Assembly: GCF_014805625.2 (NCBI RefSeq)
Contig: NW_023998433.1
Span: 2,776,169 to 2,840,168 of the forward strand
Length of the DNA stretch: 64,000 nt
Direction: 5' to 3'
Source of the DNA: Glossina fuscipes
Lineage: Eukaryota; Arthropoda; Insecta; Diptera; Glossinidae
Part shown: positions 35,871 through 48,935 of the stretch, piece by piece
Position numbering within the stretch: position 1 is the first letter of the stretch
How the letters are laid out: the number at the start of each line of letters is the position of its first letter
Program-made: the position numbers and the translations under genes
The notes under the pieces: model-generated
The model's database searches: none
What the model was told of the DNA's origin: nothing
Seen by the model: the letters and a program-made list of their open reading frames with translations, nothing else

Positions 35871-38800
35871 AAAATAAAAAAAATTCATGTTGAATTTTTA
35901 TTATAAATTCGTAGGCAAGAAAAGGCACCTATTTGAAGACCATCAACATACGTACATCTAGGGTAACCAAAGTTACAAATTATTGCTTCCAAGTTATCGT
36001 CGTCTGAATATACTTTGAGGACCATGTTCATTTTCATGTGAGTGTCTGTATGTCAAAAGATTTGTAGATTCTGCTGTTGACTGCTTTTAATTTTATATTC
36101 AAGAAGGGTATGCCTCTGTGCGAACTTGAATTTTCAACATCAAAAGATGTTCGTTTATCAGTTTTGTCATTTTAGTGGTCATAAATACTTTAAAAACTTA
36201 TGTTTAAAGCTTTTCCATTTTCTTCGGTTTTTTTTTAAGTTATATCATAACAGTTACTTTAGTTTTTCTAGATCCTGAAATCCGCGCTCTATCGTGAAAA
36301 GCATCCGTTCCTTAGGTGCAATTTTCGATTATTATAAAATTCAAATCAGCATATACATTTTCTTTTTAATATGATATACCAACGATTGATGAAAGTCAAA
36401 GTAATGCCATTTGAATTGAAATAATCAATTGGGAGTCAATCCTAAAGTGTGAGAAACTTGGTGACTGGTTTGTGACGCGTTGTGCGCGAAATCTTGACAC
36501 GTGGGTGTGTATCAAATAGTACTGAGAGATATCGGACCAGGCGACCATCACCTCGTTATATCGTTTGGCATACTTGTTCTAAATTGACTGCACAGAGAAA
36601 GGTCAGAGAAGCAGTTCACTTTTTAGATAAAAGTGAATAAGTGGACATATCATTATCATTTTCGCAGATATTGGCATAAATTTTGTCATAGATATCAGTG
36701 AAATTATTTGCTGCTGACATAAGCGCAAAAAAAACCTTCTGCTTGAATAGTCTTACGCGATTTAAATGGAATTATTATTTTTGAATGCTATCAGGCGCTG
36801 TATCGGCTTAGAGATGCTCACCTGCCTCTGCGTCAACAAACTATTATTTGAAGCGGCAATACTGAAAAGTGAACATTTCCTACCTACAAAACCAAATATC
36901 GTGTAGTGATCAACGACAGCTTGAAAAATGTATAGACAAACGGTTTTGCAGACGGGAAGACATATATATGATTAAATCGTTTCACCAGCCTTTGAATCAT
37001 CTCTAGTACTCATATGAATTATGAGCAATTATGGTTAAATAGCGATTCAAATTTTGAGTGGAGAGTATGCGCTCGGTGAATTTTTGTCTCTTTATTCAGT
37101 CTTATCTAAACAATCACCATGAAGGAAAGTGATGAAACTAGTGGCCTTAAAAAAGATTACAATTTGTTCAATACGTTATCTGCTGCTCCTCATCGAATTT
37201 ACGTCACATAGAGAAAGTATTGGCGGGTAAGTTCGGTTATGAAACTGGAATCCCAAACGCCAATTCTGATGTCATTAGTCGAAATATCCAAGAGTAAATG
37301 GATGACGAAACAAAATAATCAAAAGAAAATGAGAAATTAAATAGTATCTGTATGACTCAGACTAATGGTGTTAATTATTTTAGGTTTCATCGCGTTTCAA
37401 CCAGAACTGTCCCTTGCTCTACTTCACCGATCTGAAGTTTCATGAGGAAACGCTTCTCCTATATTTATGACTCTAATCTCAAGTCAATTTACAACTGTGT
37501 GGAAAATGACTCTGCGAAAAGTGGAAGTACAAAATGTTTCGTAAGATGAAAAAGACTCCTTGATATATATAAACAGCAGCAGCAATATCTTCCTGGCTAT
37601 CTAAAAGTCCAATACATCAAATTTGAAATGAAGGCTTATCTACAAGCATCCAACTATTCATTCTATCGATTATTCTAATGTAGAATTTCAAGAATTTTGC
37701 TAGAGTATAAAAAAAGGAAAGGAAAACACAACATAATATCTCGAAAAAATAATTTGTAATTAAGTTGAAATTGCAGATTGAAATGATCATTGTCTCACTA
37801 TCAGCGTATTATACGTACCCTCAACAATTGAAACTTGCATATAATATCTAAGTAATGATAGGCTGCATGTATAGAAGTAAAATAGACAAAATAGAAAGAG
37901 TATTTTTTTTTTTTTTTTTTTTAGATTGCTATTATAATAGCAACATAAGCAAACAAACGAATATGATCCACAAAAGTAATTGAAGAATAATTGAAATATA
38001 AGTAAATAATAAACCGCCTGAAGACGACTAAGTTACAGAATAGCAAACAAAAACAATTAATTTCCTAAATGCTTACTTACTTATCAAATCAAATAATCCA
38101 TCATTTAAATTGGTTTAGTTTTCTACAGCATACATTTTTGGAATATAATACAATAATTTCGTTGCATAAGCAAAGGCACCGACAATAAATTCTTTTCCTT
38201 ATAGAGAGTCTACATTATATTATACGATATGAACTGGTACAAAGTAAATTCATATATTTGTGTATAATATGAGTGCACATGCTGTATTATATATTTTATG
38301 GGTGAAGCTTTTTTGTAATTTTCTGAGATACACCAGGAATAATAAGATTCACAGATATTTTATATAGAAGTTACACACATATGCATATACCGTATGTATG
38401 CCAGAATTTTGCAGTGGAATAGAAAACAAAAAAAATAATATATATACATAAAAACGAAAGAAAGGAATATACAGCACTTAAATGGATAGATTAATATATG
38501 CACGCTCTCATGCATAAATACGTATGCAGTAGCATATATAAAACAGTATCTAAAAGATTTTTAAGTGCTGCTATATTGCATATATATCGTATATTCGTAA
38601 ATTGAAAATAAAAGTAAATTTTTATAATGTTAAGCAAAAAAAAAAAAAAAAATGGTAATGTGCTTGGGAATGAAATTGAAATTGAAACAGAATCAAATTA
38701 GCAGAAATTATAACAATGTATTAGCATAAACAAATGTAAAAACTTTTCGTTCAGTTTAATTTCAAGCCCATCGCATTCTAAAGCAAATCTCTATCTACTT

Positions 38801-41095
38801 AATATAATAATTGCAAATTTTCAGTAATTTTGGTTTTATCTCCCCCTTCGAAAATTACTAACGCAACTAAATCTTTGAAATAGCAACGGTGGCCTGCAGT
38901 AAGGCTCTCAGTCAAAGCAATTATCGTATCAGTTCGCATGTTGAATTCCCCGAATTATATCGATATTATTAAACTACTTATTGGTAATATGAGCACTAGG
39001 CATGGATTGATTGCCTTTGAAAACGACTAAGTTATAATTTTTTTTTTTTTTTTTTTAAGTCTCTTGGCTTCCAAAATGTATCTCTCCTTCTATGTAACAT
39101 TTTTGTACATCTTTTATCTGCTTGCTAGAATATTGAGTTGTGTCTATGTTGTTAGAGAGAGGAGATTATTGTCATCAAAATGTCGTCTTCAAAACGTGAT
39201 TTGCTTTCAAATAATAAAATTTTGTAAGCTAATAATATGCAACGTAAGTTTAACTTAAAAGCGTTATACATCAAAGGTAATAACAAACATAATGTTAAGC
39301 TCTGAAGGTAACGTAAAGGAGAAGTGAGTTAGGAAGGTCTGCGTACGGGGCACAATGAGTCAAGGAAAGCAGAATGTACAAACTTGACTGCAGTTGCTGG
39401 CAATTATAATGATAGTTAGTAAGTTATACATACAGACAAACGAAAAATGACAGTAAATATACTTTAAATTGCTAAAATTCTACATCGTTTGAAACAATGG
39501 ATACGGAAGCAATTTAAGTGATTTTTTAAATTAAAATCTATGGTTTTACTTTTTTTTCATTCAATGTTTCATTTTCGCTCGTTTCTTCATTTATTTAATC
39601 ATATCCCACACATTTTATCCATATTTTCAAAGTTTCTATTTTCGAATCCCTGAAGCAGTGGTTGTGAGAATTATTTTTACTTCATTACATTAAAATCCTA
39701 TTGAAACTGAAGACACTCAGGCAATAGAAAAAGCCTGAGGAGAAATACTTGATAAGAAAATTAACGTATATCCATGCAATAGTTTCAAGGGAGTAGAAGA
39801 ATTTTATCAAATCGACAAAATACATACGCTAATAATATATACTAATTAAGATATGATGATGATCCAAAAATGCTCTCTTTTCCTTTAGTGAGCCAGTTTT
39901 GTATAAACCGTGTTCGTAACAATTTGATTTTCAACAACTTCAATAGTAAAAGTCTTTCGAAAGACAGAGATCATTTCGGAATTGTATTCAGCCAGCAGCT
40001 ATATACATTTCTCATTATTAATTAACGATCTCTTCGTCATTTTTGTAGCATCGCATTAGTAATTCGGCAAATTCTTTGATATATACGAAAAGTAGGTCAT
40101 GCCTCATCAATCGCATCCTAAGAAAGTAGTTAATTAAGAAAGTTAAACGAAACTACTGCGAATAACCAAAGCTACTACTAAATATTTTATGGGCAATAAT
40201 TTGATCTTTACCTTTCAGGATAATTTAAGGTTCGTGGGTCTTTGCTTAGATTATGTAAGGTTTGTTAAAGTTCTTACATTTATTTAATTGATCGTTGACA
40301 ATAGGGGATTTGAATTTTCAACTGCATATATATACTTGATAGTATTTTTTTAACTGCATGGATCTCGTGATAGCAGACGTGAAAAGGGAATCGCAATCTT
40401 TAGGGAATAAAGTTATTTAGAATACAGACGGGTATTATGTGCTCATCACTTTTAAGATATACATTAAAAATACAAATTTACTTTCTTAAATCATCCTCCA
40501 TTCACTTGGCAGTATTTAAGTAATTTCAACTGAAAAAGGAGGAGTTTTCAATTTTAATTGAATTCAATTTTAATTGAATTTATATTTTGATTGAAATCAT
40601 CTTTAAACCTATGACTCTTTATCTGCGTTCTTGTGACTTAAAAGAAAAAAAAACGTAACTTGCTCATAAGAAACGCATTGAACAAGAAAATAAAAGCACA
40701 GTGATCTTAAGTGAATTGATTTGTCGAATCTGCTACAATGGGCGTCTGTGTCAACACATTGTTGAACTTGACTGAAAATCTGATCTTCGTTAGATGCACT
40801 TATAAGAAACGGTAGTAATTCTATTATATTGCAAAATGGAGCATAAGGTATTCAACACAATATCGTCTTCATATTGACAAATTGAAGTGCGTAAAGCACA
40901 GGTCTTCAAAGTTTCCACATAAGGGTTTTCAACATCCTATTGTGAGTAATGGTAAAATGTGAATATATCTTATGATATCTCTAGGGTTTTAATCTAAATC
41001 TATTCACGCGCTCTCATTCATCTCAATATCGAAATTTCATGCCTTGACAATGAGGGTTTTTTTTGCTTTGTACAAGTATGTTAAAATAAAAACGA
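35871..41095. other. Interval without an assignable gene
   Basis: No motif was recognised. Section 36360-37530 is slightly less AT-rich and may be old transposon sequence, but no frame could be assigned. Features are simple: a T20 run at 37903-37922, an A-run near 38636-38652, a T19 run at 39038-39056 and a perfect 16-base tandem at 40549-40580. Candidate exons after the T-runs could not be supported. Confidence 0.45.
40549..40580 (+). repeat. Perfect tandem of a 16-base near-palindromic unit
   Basis: The unit CAATTTTAATTGAATT occurs twice, head to tail, without a mismatch. Each unit contains CAATT and AATTG arms, so it is close to palindromic. Confidence 0.8.
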
Positions 41096-41945
41096 TTGAA
41101 AACATTGTAGCCGGGCTAGGCCGACTATTAAATACCCTGCACCACATTGTCTAATATAATTCATATTTTTTGCCATTGAACATAAAAATTATACCCTGTT
41201 TTTATATCAACTTACTATTACAGAACTGTATATTAAAAATTAGAGTTGTTTGCAAATAGAGGCTCACTTCCTGTAAGAGGTTGAAAAACTGGGGTGCGTG
41301 TTCAAATTAATTTATATCAGTTTACTATTATCGATCAATTTTCATCATAAAATATTAAAAGTTCGACTTTTCTGTCATAAAAAACAAAAATTTGCATGAA
41401 AATTCTAAAATAGGGTACGATTCAAGAAATAGGTCGAAGTGGTCCAAATTGGCTACAGTTAATTTTCTTTATCCTAGATTACTATTATAGTCTGTTTTTC
41501 ATCATGAAGCAATGAAAATTAGACCTTTTTGTCATATGAACTTCGGCTTTTCTTATATGAAAGGGGGCTTAAAAAATTACCCCAGCCAATCCAATGTTTT
41601 CGCCTCAATTTAGAAAGCTGAAATATTATTATTTAGCCACTTTTGCGAGAAATTTTGAAAATTGCAGTTTTTTAATATAAGGAGTTTTGAAAAGAGGGCC
41701 TTATATGATGAGTGGTCGAAAAGATGGACCGATCTAAATCATTTTCAACTGCGTTCGTGACTTTACTAAATTTTATCATAACGTCTCAAAAAGTGCGATC
41801 TGTAGCTTGAATATAAATTTACACGCACAGACAGGGTAATGCACAGAGAGCAAAATGATTCTGAATTGATCGCTATATTAAAAGGTGGGTCTATTTTATA
41901 CCCACCCATAAGTGGTCTAGGGTGTAAATAGCCAACGATAGAAAC
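41096..41945 (+). repeat. Repeat family A, well preserved copy
   Basis: It opens with 'gccgggctaggccgactatt' and 'aataccctgcaccac' and passes a series of 'ttactatta' and 'catcataaa' modules. At about 41735 it has 'gatctaaatcattttcaact', then 'acgcacagacaggg' and 'aggtgggtctattttatacc'. The phrase 'gatctaaatcattttcaa' is also at 44995. There is no coding potential. The copy is about 850 bases and may be near full length, but I could not define termini or target-site duplications. Confidence 0.6.
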
Positions 41946-42224
41946 AATAACTGGAAGTAGAATGAAAATAAAACATAAAAAATAAATCTCCAGTAGGGCA
42001 ATGCTCGACTACTTGTTGTTGGCTCGGTCAAGGACGCATTTATTTCGTTGGAAGGCAAGGTGATGCCACAACTTCAGTATTCTTCATCATTTCGTCAGTT
42101 CATTTGATTATGTTTTAATAGTAACTGGACCAAAGCAGAACAAGATGACGGTGAAAACTGAATGCTAAAAAATCAAGAAATGTCTCCAGCGAAGAACTAA
42201 ACTTTCATTCTCTATAATAATGGT

Positions 42225-43015
42225 TGCGCGTGGCTGAATTTTCTGCTATCAGAGTAAATGTGGAAATTCCTATTGTGTATGTGTTGCACTTTATGAGTTA
42301 CAAGCAAAATGCGCGAAGAGCAAAAGTGTTCATAATTTTCGTTACCTAGACGTGTGGGCATTGTAGGCGTATCCCTTAGAAAGCTTTGGACCCTCCTAAA
42401 TTGTACAAATTTGTAGGCGATATCCTCATTTTTGCCCAGACATATACATAGACAAATGAATGGACGGACCTGCTTAGTTGCATTCCAAATTTGAATCTGG
42501 TTAAGAACTTATATACTGTATGGGGTTTCTAAACTTTGCTTGTGTGCGTTAAAAAGTTAAAAAAAAAAAAATGAAATTATGACACACTATAAAATAAGTA
42601 GGCGTGGCCGAAATTTTCCATTTTTGTAGAGGTCAAATTCTTGTAAATTTATCTGCTGTTGTTAATGATTAATGAACAAAAAACAATATTGTATTCCTTT
42701 TGAAGGCCAGAAGTGTCCTCACTTTATTGTTGGTGCTGTCGGCGTGTCCTTCGACCGATTTGTTCCATTTTCAACACCAATCTGTGTGCAAGAACTTCTA
42801 TTGTTTCTGCTAAACTTGCAGTCGATAGCTTCATTTTTGCAACCAGGAGAATGTTTACAAGAGACAGACAGACATGCTTACATCGATTTAGGATTTGCTG
42901 ATCAAGAAGATATATATTTTGAAGGGTCTCTGATGCTGAAGGAAGCTTCTGGGCGTTGCAAACTTTTCGACAAAATGTATATACCCCTCATCCTTCGGTG
43001 ACGGGTACAAAGATG
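42225..43015 (+). repeat. Repeat family B, dimer-like copy
   Basis: The left half (42225-42395) has 'ggttgcgcgtggctgaattt', 'tatgtgttgcac', 'gagttacaagcaaaa' and 'gttcataattttcgt'. It is followed by a linker 'ggggtttctaaactttgctt' and 'gacacactataaaataagta'. The right half (42595-43015) has 'gtcgatagcttcatttttgc', 'aggagaatgtttaca', GACAGACAGA and 'tctgggcgttgcaaac', ending 'ggtgacgggtacaaa'. The same left-linker-right order is found at 53280-54115. ORFs 42672-43001 and 42713-42901 are frames in the repeat and not genes. Confidence 0.65.
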
Positions 43016-44518
43016 GCGAAAAACGATGAATCGGTTTTGTTTTGAATAGCTTGTGTTGCTATAGCCATAATTTATTAGAACTGCTGAGCTGAAGAACATT
43101 GGTATGGTTAACCGGTCCTCTCAGATATTTCCATTTAGTACTTGAGTGAAAGTTATAAGGTAATTGTTGCCATGAGTTTGACCGAATTTTTTGTTTTATA
43201 GAATTAACATTTTTTTATTAATGCTTTTCAAATATTGCAAGAGTAATTACAAGACTTTTTGAACTCGCTACCTAAGCTTTTCTTTCCTTTCCTCTGTTTC
43301 CTTATATTCTTGTCTTTTTAAATTTTTTATTAAGTTTTCTGTTTCATTGTTTTAAGCCTTTTAACTGAAAGTTTCGTTTGAGTCTTTTTATTACATTAAA
43401 ACAACTTAACATTCGTCGTTGTGCTTATAACGTTACTAACTGAAGTTGCTGCAAACGGAAGTCGAGTGTCACAATTTCATACATATAACAAACCATCTGT
43501 CTACATTACTCGTCATAATAATTTAGCATACCCTTTGTGCTCATGTGCATACATATCAATCAGTTTCTTTAAGGGGAGCAACTATCATCTGCGTGCTATA
43601 CAAATAGATAACCTAAGAAGGCACTAAATTATAAGAAAGAAAATAAAAGAAAAAAAAAAGGCTGAATATAAAATTTTTAGAAATTTTGTAAAAGAGCAAC
43701 ACTGAGACCCAATTATATTGCTCATATACAATTAGTTTAAGTGTATAATTTTAAAAGGCGAACAGCAGAGTTTCCTTTAAGGAAAAAATAAACTTAAATG
43801 TATGTTTCCGTTTAGTTTCACAATCGTTGATTACTAAACGATAAGAGCATAATACATTTTTGTGCTCTTCATGTGAATTATGCTTGAATTCATTCATATA
43901 TATGTTGGATGCTCTTCCTTATTTCAATCGCTTTATTATCTTACAATTGTCACGATTTTCATATCAAATAATAACGCTTACAATTTGACGCACTATTGAA
44001 TGGATATTTATTAGAGTTTCTCTGATCGGGACAACTGCCAATTGGGTGCTCGTGATCCTGTTTCTTCAAGCTAAGTAAGGTATCAATTGCTTTTGCAAGC
44101 CGATCCTGTTTGCCAGTTGTATGTTAATTATAACTCGGAAAGTAATTAATTTTTGATTTAAAAAATATATATATATATTTAATATTTGCTGATAGTTTTA
44201 ATAATTGCAGCTAATATTCATAATTTCAATAGCATTTTAGTTTCTAATAACAATATTAGAAATATATGCACAGAGATTTGCAGCCTCGTCAGCTGCTTGT
44301 AAAATTCGATTATAGGGACTGCAACTCAGTTAGTTAACATTTATTAGCTTAATCTTTTCTGTTCGTAATAGTCAGTGAGACGCACACCGAAATTGTTTCT
44401 CTCAAAAGTTGACTATTTTGCGAATGAAATAACGGATTTATTGCTTTTGCGAAGGACTTTTTTACGTTACATTTTACCGTTGTTCACATCACTAAAAGGG
44501 AGGAGTATTAACAGTTAA
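43016..44518. other. AT-rich interval without a recognisable gene
   Basis: There are TA- and T-rich stretches (44163-44180) and small chance ORFs such as 43421-43627. No gene or transposon motif was seen. Confidence 0.5.
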
Positions 44519-45480
44519 GAAAATTATATTTGGTGGACATCGAAACTTTTATACCCATCACCGTCATCCTAAAAAGGACAAAAAATATAAAAGAATTAAA
44601 TTTTCATGCTCTATATCATGGAGTGGGCGCGGTTGATTTTTTCTATTGTCAAGTTAAAATGTTTTCGCATAGGTGTGTGATCGTTGTGAATGTGTCCTTT
44701 GCAAAGTTTAGGTCGCTGCCAAATTTTTTTCCAAATTTGTAGGCGATATCTTCATTTTTGCGAAACTATTTAACAATATATATATTTTGCGGGGTTTTTG
44801 AACCTTTTTTCTGCGCATTCTAAAGATATTGAAAAAAAAATAAATTTTGATACACTGCAACATTGGGTAAGCGTGGTCAATTTTTTCAGTTTATATCCAG
44901 ATGCTACAGCATTGCCTGACCAAAAAACCAATTTTTTATACCTTCTGAAGAACAGAGATGGTTTTATATTGGGTGCGGTCGAAAAAGTGGAGCGATCTAA
45001 ATCATTTTCAAAAGACTTTGTCTTATCTCAAAAATTGCAACCTATAACTTGCCCACACAAAATACAAGGACAGATGGACAGACAAGCTTAGTCCGATTCA
45101 GTAAATGATTCAGAAAATGATGTTGAATGGATCGATATAACAATGGGTGAATATATCTTAACTCCTGCTAGGTGTTCCAAACGTCCACACAAACTTTACA
45201 TATCATGCACCACAAGTTATGTACCTTACAGAATTCGGACCACGTAGGTCTATTTTTGAATAGTACCCCCATATAAGCCTTTTTGAACTTTTATATGCCA
45301 AAAAGGCCTAATTATTAATATAATATAATACTTAAAATATTATAATTTCACGTAAAAGGCCTACCATCCACCTAATGCTTATGCTTAAAATATTAATTTA
45401 TTAAATTTTTCCTTTGAAAAGTTAATAGAATTGCACTATTTGAGCGCAATTTATCGATGCATCAGTGCATTCTATTTAAG
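44519..45480 (+). repeat. Chimeric repeat: starts as family B, ends as family A
   Basis: The start 'catcgaaacttttataccca' with 'tcaccgtcatccta' (44540-44575), the linker 'gcggggtttttgaacc' (about 44790) and 'gatacactgcaacattgggt' are family B. From about 44990 'gatctaaatcattttcaaaa', 'gacagatggacagacaagct' and 'gtgttccaaacgtccacaca' are family A. After 45215 another A phrase 'gtaggtctatttttgaatag' continues to about 45480. ORFs 44530-44742 and 44798-45091 lie in the repeat. Confidence 0.6.
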
Positions 45481-48400
45481 GCTGCATTTTTCTTGGTAAA
45501 CATACTTTCAAATGCTCTGCGATTTTTATCATCCAAAGGTTAGTTGAATGGCGAAAAACTTTGCAAATCATTTTATGTTTTAAATAAAATTTGTTCACTT
45601 AAAACATCATTTGCGAACCTTGTGATGAATCGTGTGTGAATGTTTAAAAAAGATGTTAGCATTGTATAAGGAGGCCCACAAAGTAGTTTTGTCTGGCCGG
45701 TTTTCTGGTCAATTTCGACCTAAATCGAATAAGTATTCTTTATGCTTCGTAATGAAATTTCATTTTTTTTAAGTTGAGCTCCTTTCAATTTTTTGTGCTT
45801 TCTTTTCATTTTGAATTTGTCATTAAATGTGAATTGAAGTGTAATGTAATTGGTAATCAAACGATTTTTCTTTTGATGTCTGCCTATATAACCGGTAACC
45901 TTTAATTGTCAAAGCGTTTGATGAAAAATTTTAGAATTTTTTAACTAAAATTTAAAGAAAACATTACTTACAACAAAAAACTCATATTTATAAATAGAAA
46001 TTGTATCCCTTTTTAGATTTGATCAACTACTTGCTTGCTCTTCCCTGAACAAGTGGCTTATCTGTCGGAAATTATACATAGCCAATGTTTTTAAAACATA
46101 AATATAATCAATTGTGAAATAAAAAAAAAAAAAAAGAATCACTTATTGAAATGTTAAAATGTCAACTTATTTTTAGACACCCGCTATATATACTCAAGTC
46201 CGAACTGTACTCCAAAAAGAAAAAAAATATTACAACATTTTCTTCTAATAAATCTTTTTTATATCGCATTTAAGACTATAATTGAAACGTTGAATTGTTT
46301 TGCAAAAAAGAAAAGGACAAAAAAGTAGAGGAAATTGCGAAAAAAACGAAAAACTTTGCTTTTTCTCTCACTCTCTTAGAAACTTGATGAAGTATCGAGC
46401 ATAGAACTTAACGGCGTGAAAAATATTAACCATATGACGTCTCACACATATTTGAAACTAAGACCTAATCGTATCATGGCGCTCAGCCTGGTGCCCCACT
46501 TCAACATAAAACCATTCACATGCGAAATAAAATGAAATCCCCAGATACTTAATTTCCAGTTACAAATCGTCCTTATAATCACTGACAGAGAAAATAACAG
46601 TTTATTACATTTAACATCCGGTTCGAAACAGAAAACAAAAAGGAACGAAATGTTTCGCTTATATCACATGAAGATATTTATACGTTGGTTAGGTATTTGT
46701 GCCTAGGTGCATGTCTGCTTACATATTAATGACTTTTTATTCTATGATAGAGTCAAAAACGTTAACAATTTGAGATCGGTGAGAAAAGTAAGCTTGAGAT
46801 CTCATTTCTCATTCAAGCTGACTTGACTAGCTTGCTCTGCATTAATCAACCGTAACAAAACAAAACCTTAGTTATGTATGTAGGTATGTGTATGCATTTA
46901 GATAATACTTGGACAAAATTGACTTTACTATTAATTAATTGTAAACGTAAATGCGGTGTGATCAGTATTCGTTTTAGAGGCAGTTTTTCTCTCTTCGCTT
47001 TTACTTACTTCCTTTTTTTTTTTTTTTTTTTTTTTTAGCGAGTGGGAAACAAAAAACTACAGAAACAATTCAAATCAACACTTGTCCTTTTAAAGCGGAT
47101 AAAGTAATTCATTTTATTGCTTTTCTTTCTTTTTAAATGAAACTTCGAAAATTGAAAATCCTTCTAATATTGGTTACTTTTCAGCAGGCATTATAAAGTT
47201 TTCTTCTTTGCTCTTTTATTCCTTTTGAGACGCATTCGCGAAGATGTTAGTAGACGTATTTTATTTTTTTCTTTCGTTTGACAGTTTTTAATTTATGTTT
47301 ATGATCTTATATATACGTATATACTTATATGTATATACTTACATGTATATATATTTACGTATTAGATTTCCGTTTTTTTTTTTTTTTCAAAAAAAAAAAA
47401 GTTTAAATACTCTGACGTATGCTTGAAAAGTTTTCTAATAATTTTGTTTTTTTTTTTTTTATGGGCGTTTAACAATTTTAAGTAAACATTTATTCTTTTA
47501 TTTTTTAACTATTTTTATATACATGCATATATGGTTGTCAGAGCTATGAATTTAATGGCAAAACTTTGCTTTTTCTTTTTATAAAGTTGTTTCATTATTC
47601 AGTCAGAGAGGAAAGAGACGACAAAGTTTGAAATAAATTAGTCAGACTTTTTTTGGCAAATTTTTCAAATATTAAATAATCGGACAGAATCATTTATTTA
47701 TTTAAACAATTTCATAAAACACTTAAGAGTAAGTGTGAAAAAATTTCAATAATTTTGACGGAATGGGAGACAAAAAGAATATGAAAAGCAAAGCATAAAT
47801 GATTAAACAAATACGCGACGTTTTCGAATCTTGAAGATCATTTTCAATATCAAATTAACACAAGCACCTAAGATTTGGTATAACAAATTTCAGTTTATAA
47901 ACAATGTACGTCTAGGCAAATATAAGAAACAATTTGATTTTTTGTTATACTAAAAAAAAAAAAAAAAAAACAATTAAGAAGAGTTCTTTCGAGCGCAAGC
48001 GAATCTTTTTCACCCGTCAGTCTTACCCTAAAAAAAAAAATAAAGAAAAAAAATTACATCTTCGTGCGCAATAACATTGCGTAAGTTAAATTTTTTCAGT
48101 TTTGTGGAAGCAAAATAGAAATTCGTACTGTGCGTCTGGTCTAGTTGATGGGCAAGAGTCCCCAAAAGGTTGGCAACCGGGACGTACTTAATCGGTAAAA
48201 CGACTCGTCAACAGCACAATATAAGGAGGAGTTCACTCTTCTTTTTTCCAATTTGGCCCGTCTTCAATCTGCGCGCAACTTCAGATGGTTTGGTCAAGTT
48301 TGAATCAGATATCTTATGAACGCAGGTTCCACAGCAATTAAAAGACAGTCTGGCAAACATGTCTAGAACGATTCAGATTTGATACTAATCAATAATATGA

Positions 48401-48935
48401 AGCTTCTTTCTAAGTGCTACAAACCTTTTGATAAACGAATCAAACTCCATTTCAATTTCTTTCATTTTTGTAAAGACGCAGCAGAGCAGGCCGTAGAATT
48501 TGAGTGCAAATTTTTATCGTTATATCCGTTGTAATTTACGAGTAAAGAACAAAAAATTAAATTTTTTTTAATATTTGAAAATAGAGGGTGTGATTCCACT
48601 TACTGTGAACGGCTTAAATTCTATTAATATCTTCCAATTAGTCAAGCTTTGCTTGCTAAAGAGAAGAAATCTGCGACATAAATTGGTAGTCTCTCGATTG
48701 AAACATCTTCGCCGCCATCTTTACTATGCAAGCACTTTTGATTGAGATGAGCTGACAAACTTAAAATCTAATAAAAACATAAAATGAGGATTATATATAT
48801 CACTTACAAAGGAAAACGATTAACTCTCTGTCTAATAGTATAGCTATCATTGAGGTAGAATTCAATTGTTCAATTGTTAAATTGGTTCTCCTATTGGCAA
48901 AGTATTTATATTACTCGTATACCATTGTTACATCC
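45481..48935. other. Interval without an assignable gene
   Basis: It is AT-rich with many homopolymers: T24 at 47013-47036, T/A runs at 47381-47400 and 47447-47460, and an A-run near 47951-47970. The section 48130-48300 is less AT-rich but unassigned. No exon is supported. Confidence 0.5.
47013..47036 (+). repeat. Homopolymer T24 followed by AG
   Basis: It is preceded by a pyrimidine-rich stretch (ctctcttcgcttttacttac) and followed directly by AGCGAG. It looks like an exaggerated 3' splice acceptor, but no coding exon follows. Confidence 0.8.

Noticed and set aside
35538..35888. Minus-strand 116-codon ORF
   Set aside because: Antisense to a plus-strand mariner remnant with clear transposase motifs.
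38015..39035. Shared phrase 'acgactaagtta' at 38023 and 39022, each near a T-run, as a possible duplicated element
   Set aside because: Similarity is limited to about 12 bases and the flanks do not align.
42672..43001. 109-codon plus ORF
   Set aside because: Lies inside repeat family B, and the corresponding region of other copies (53800-54115, 4536-4750) is not open in the same frame.
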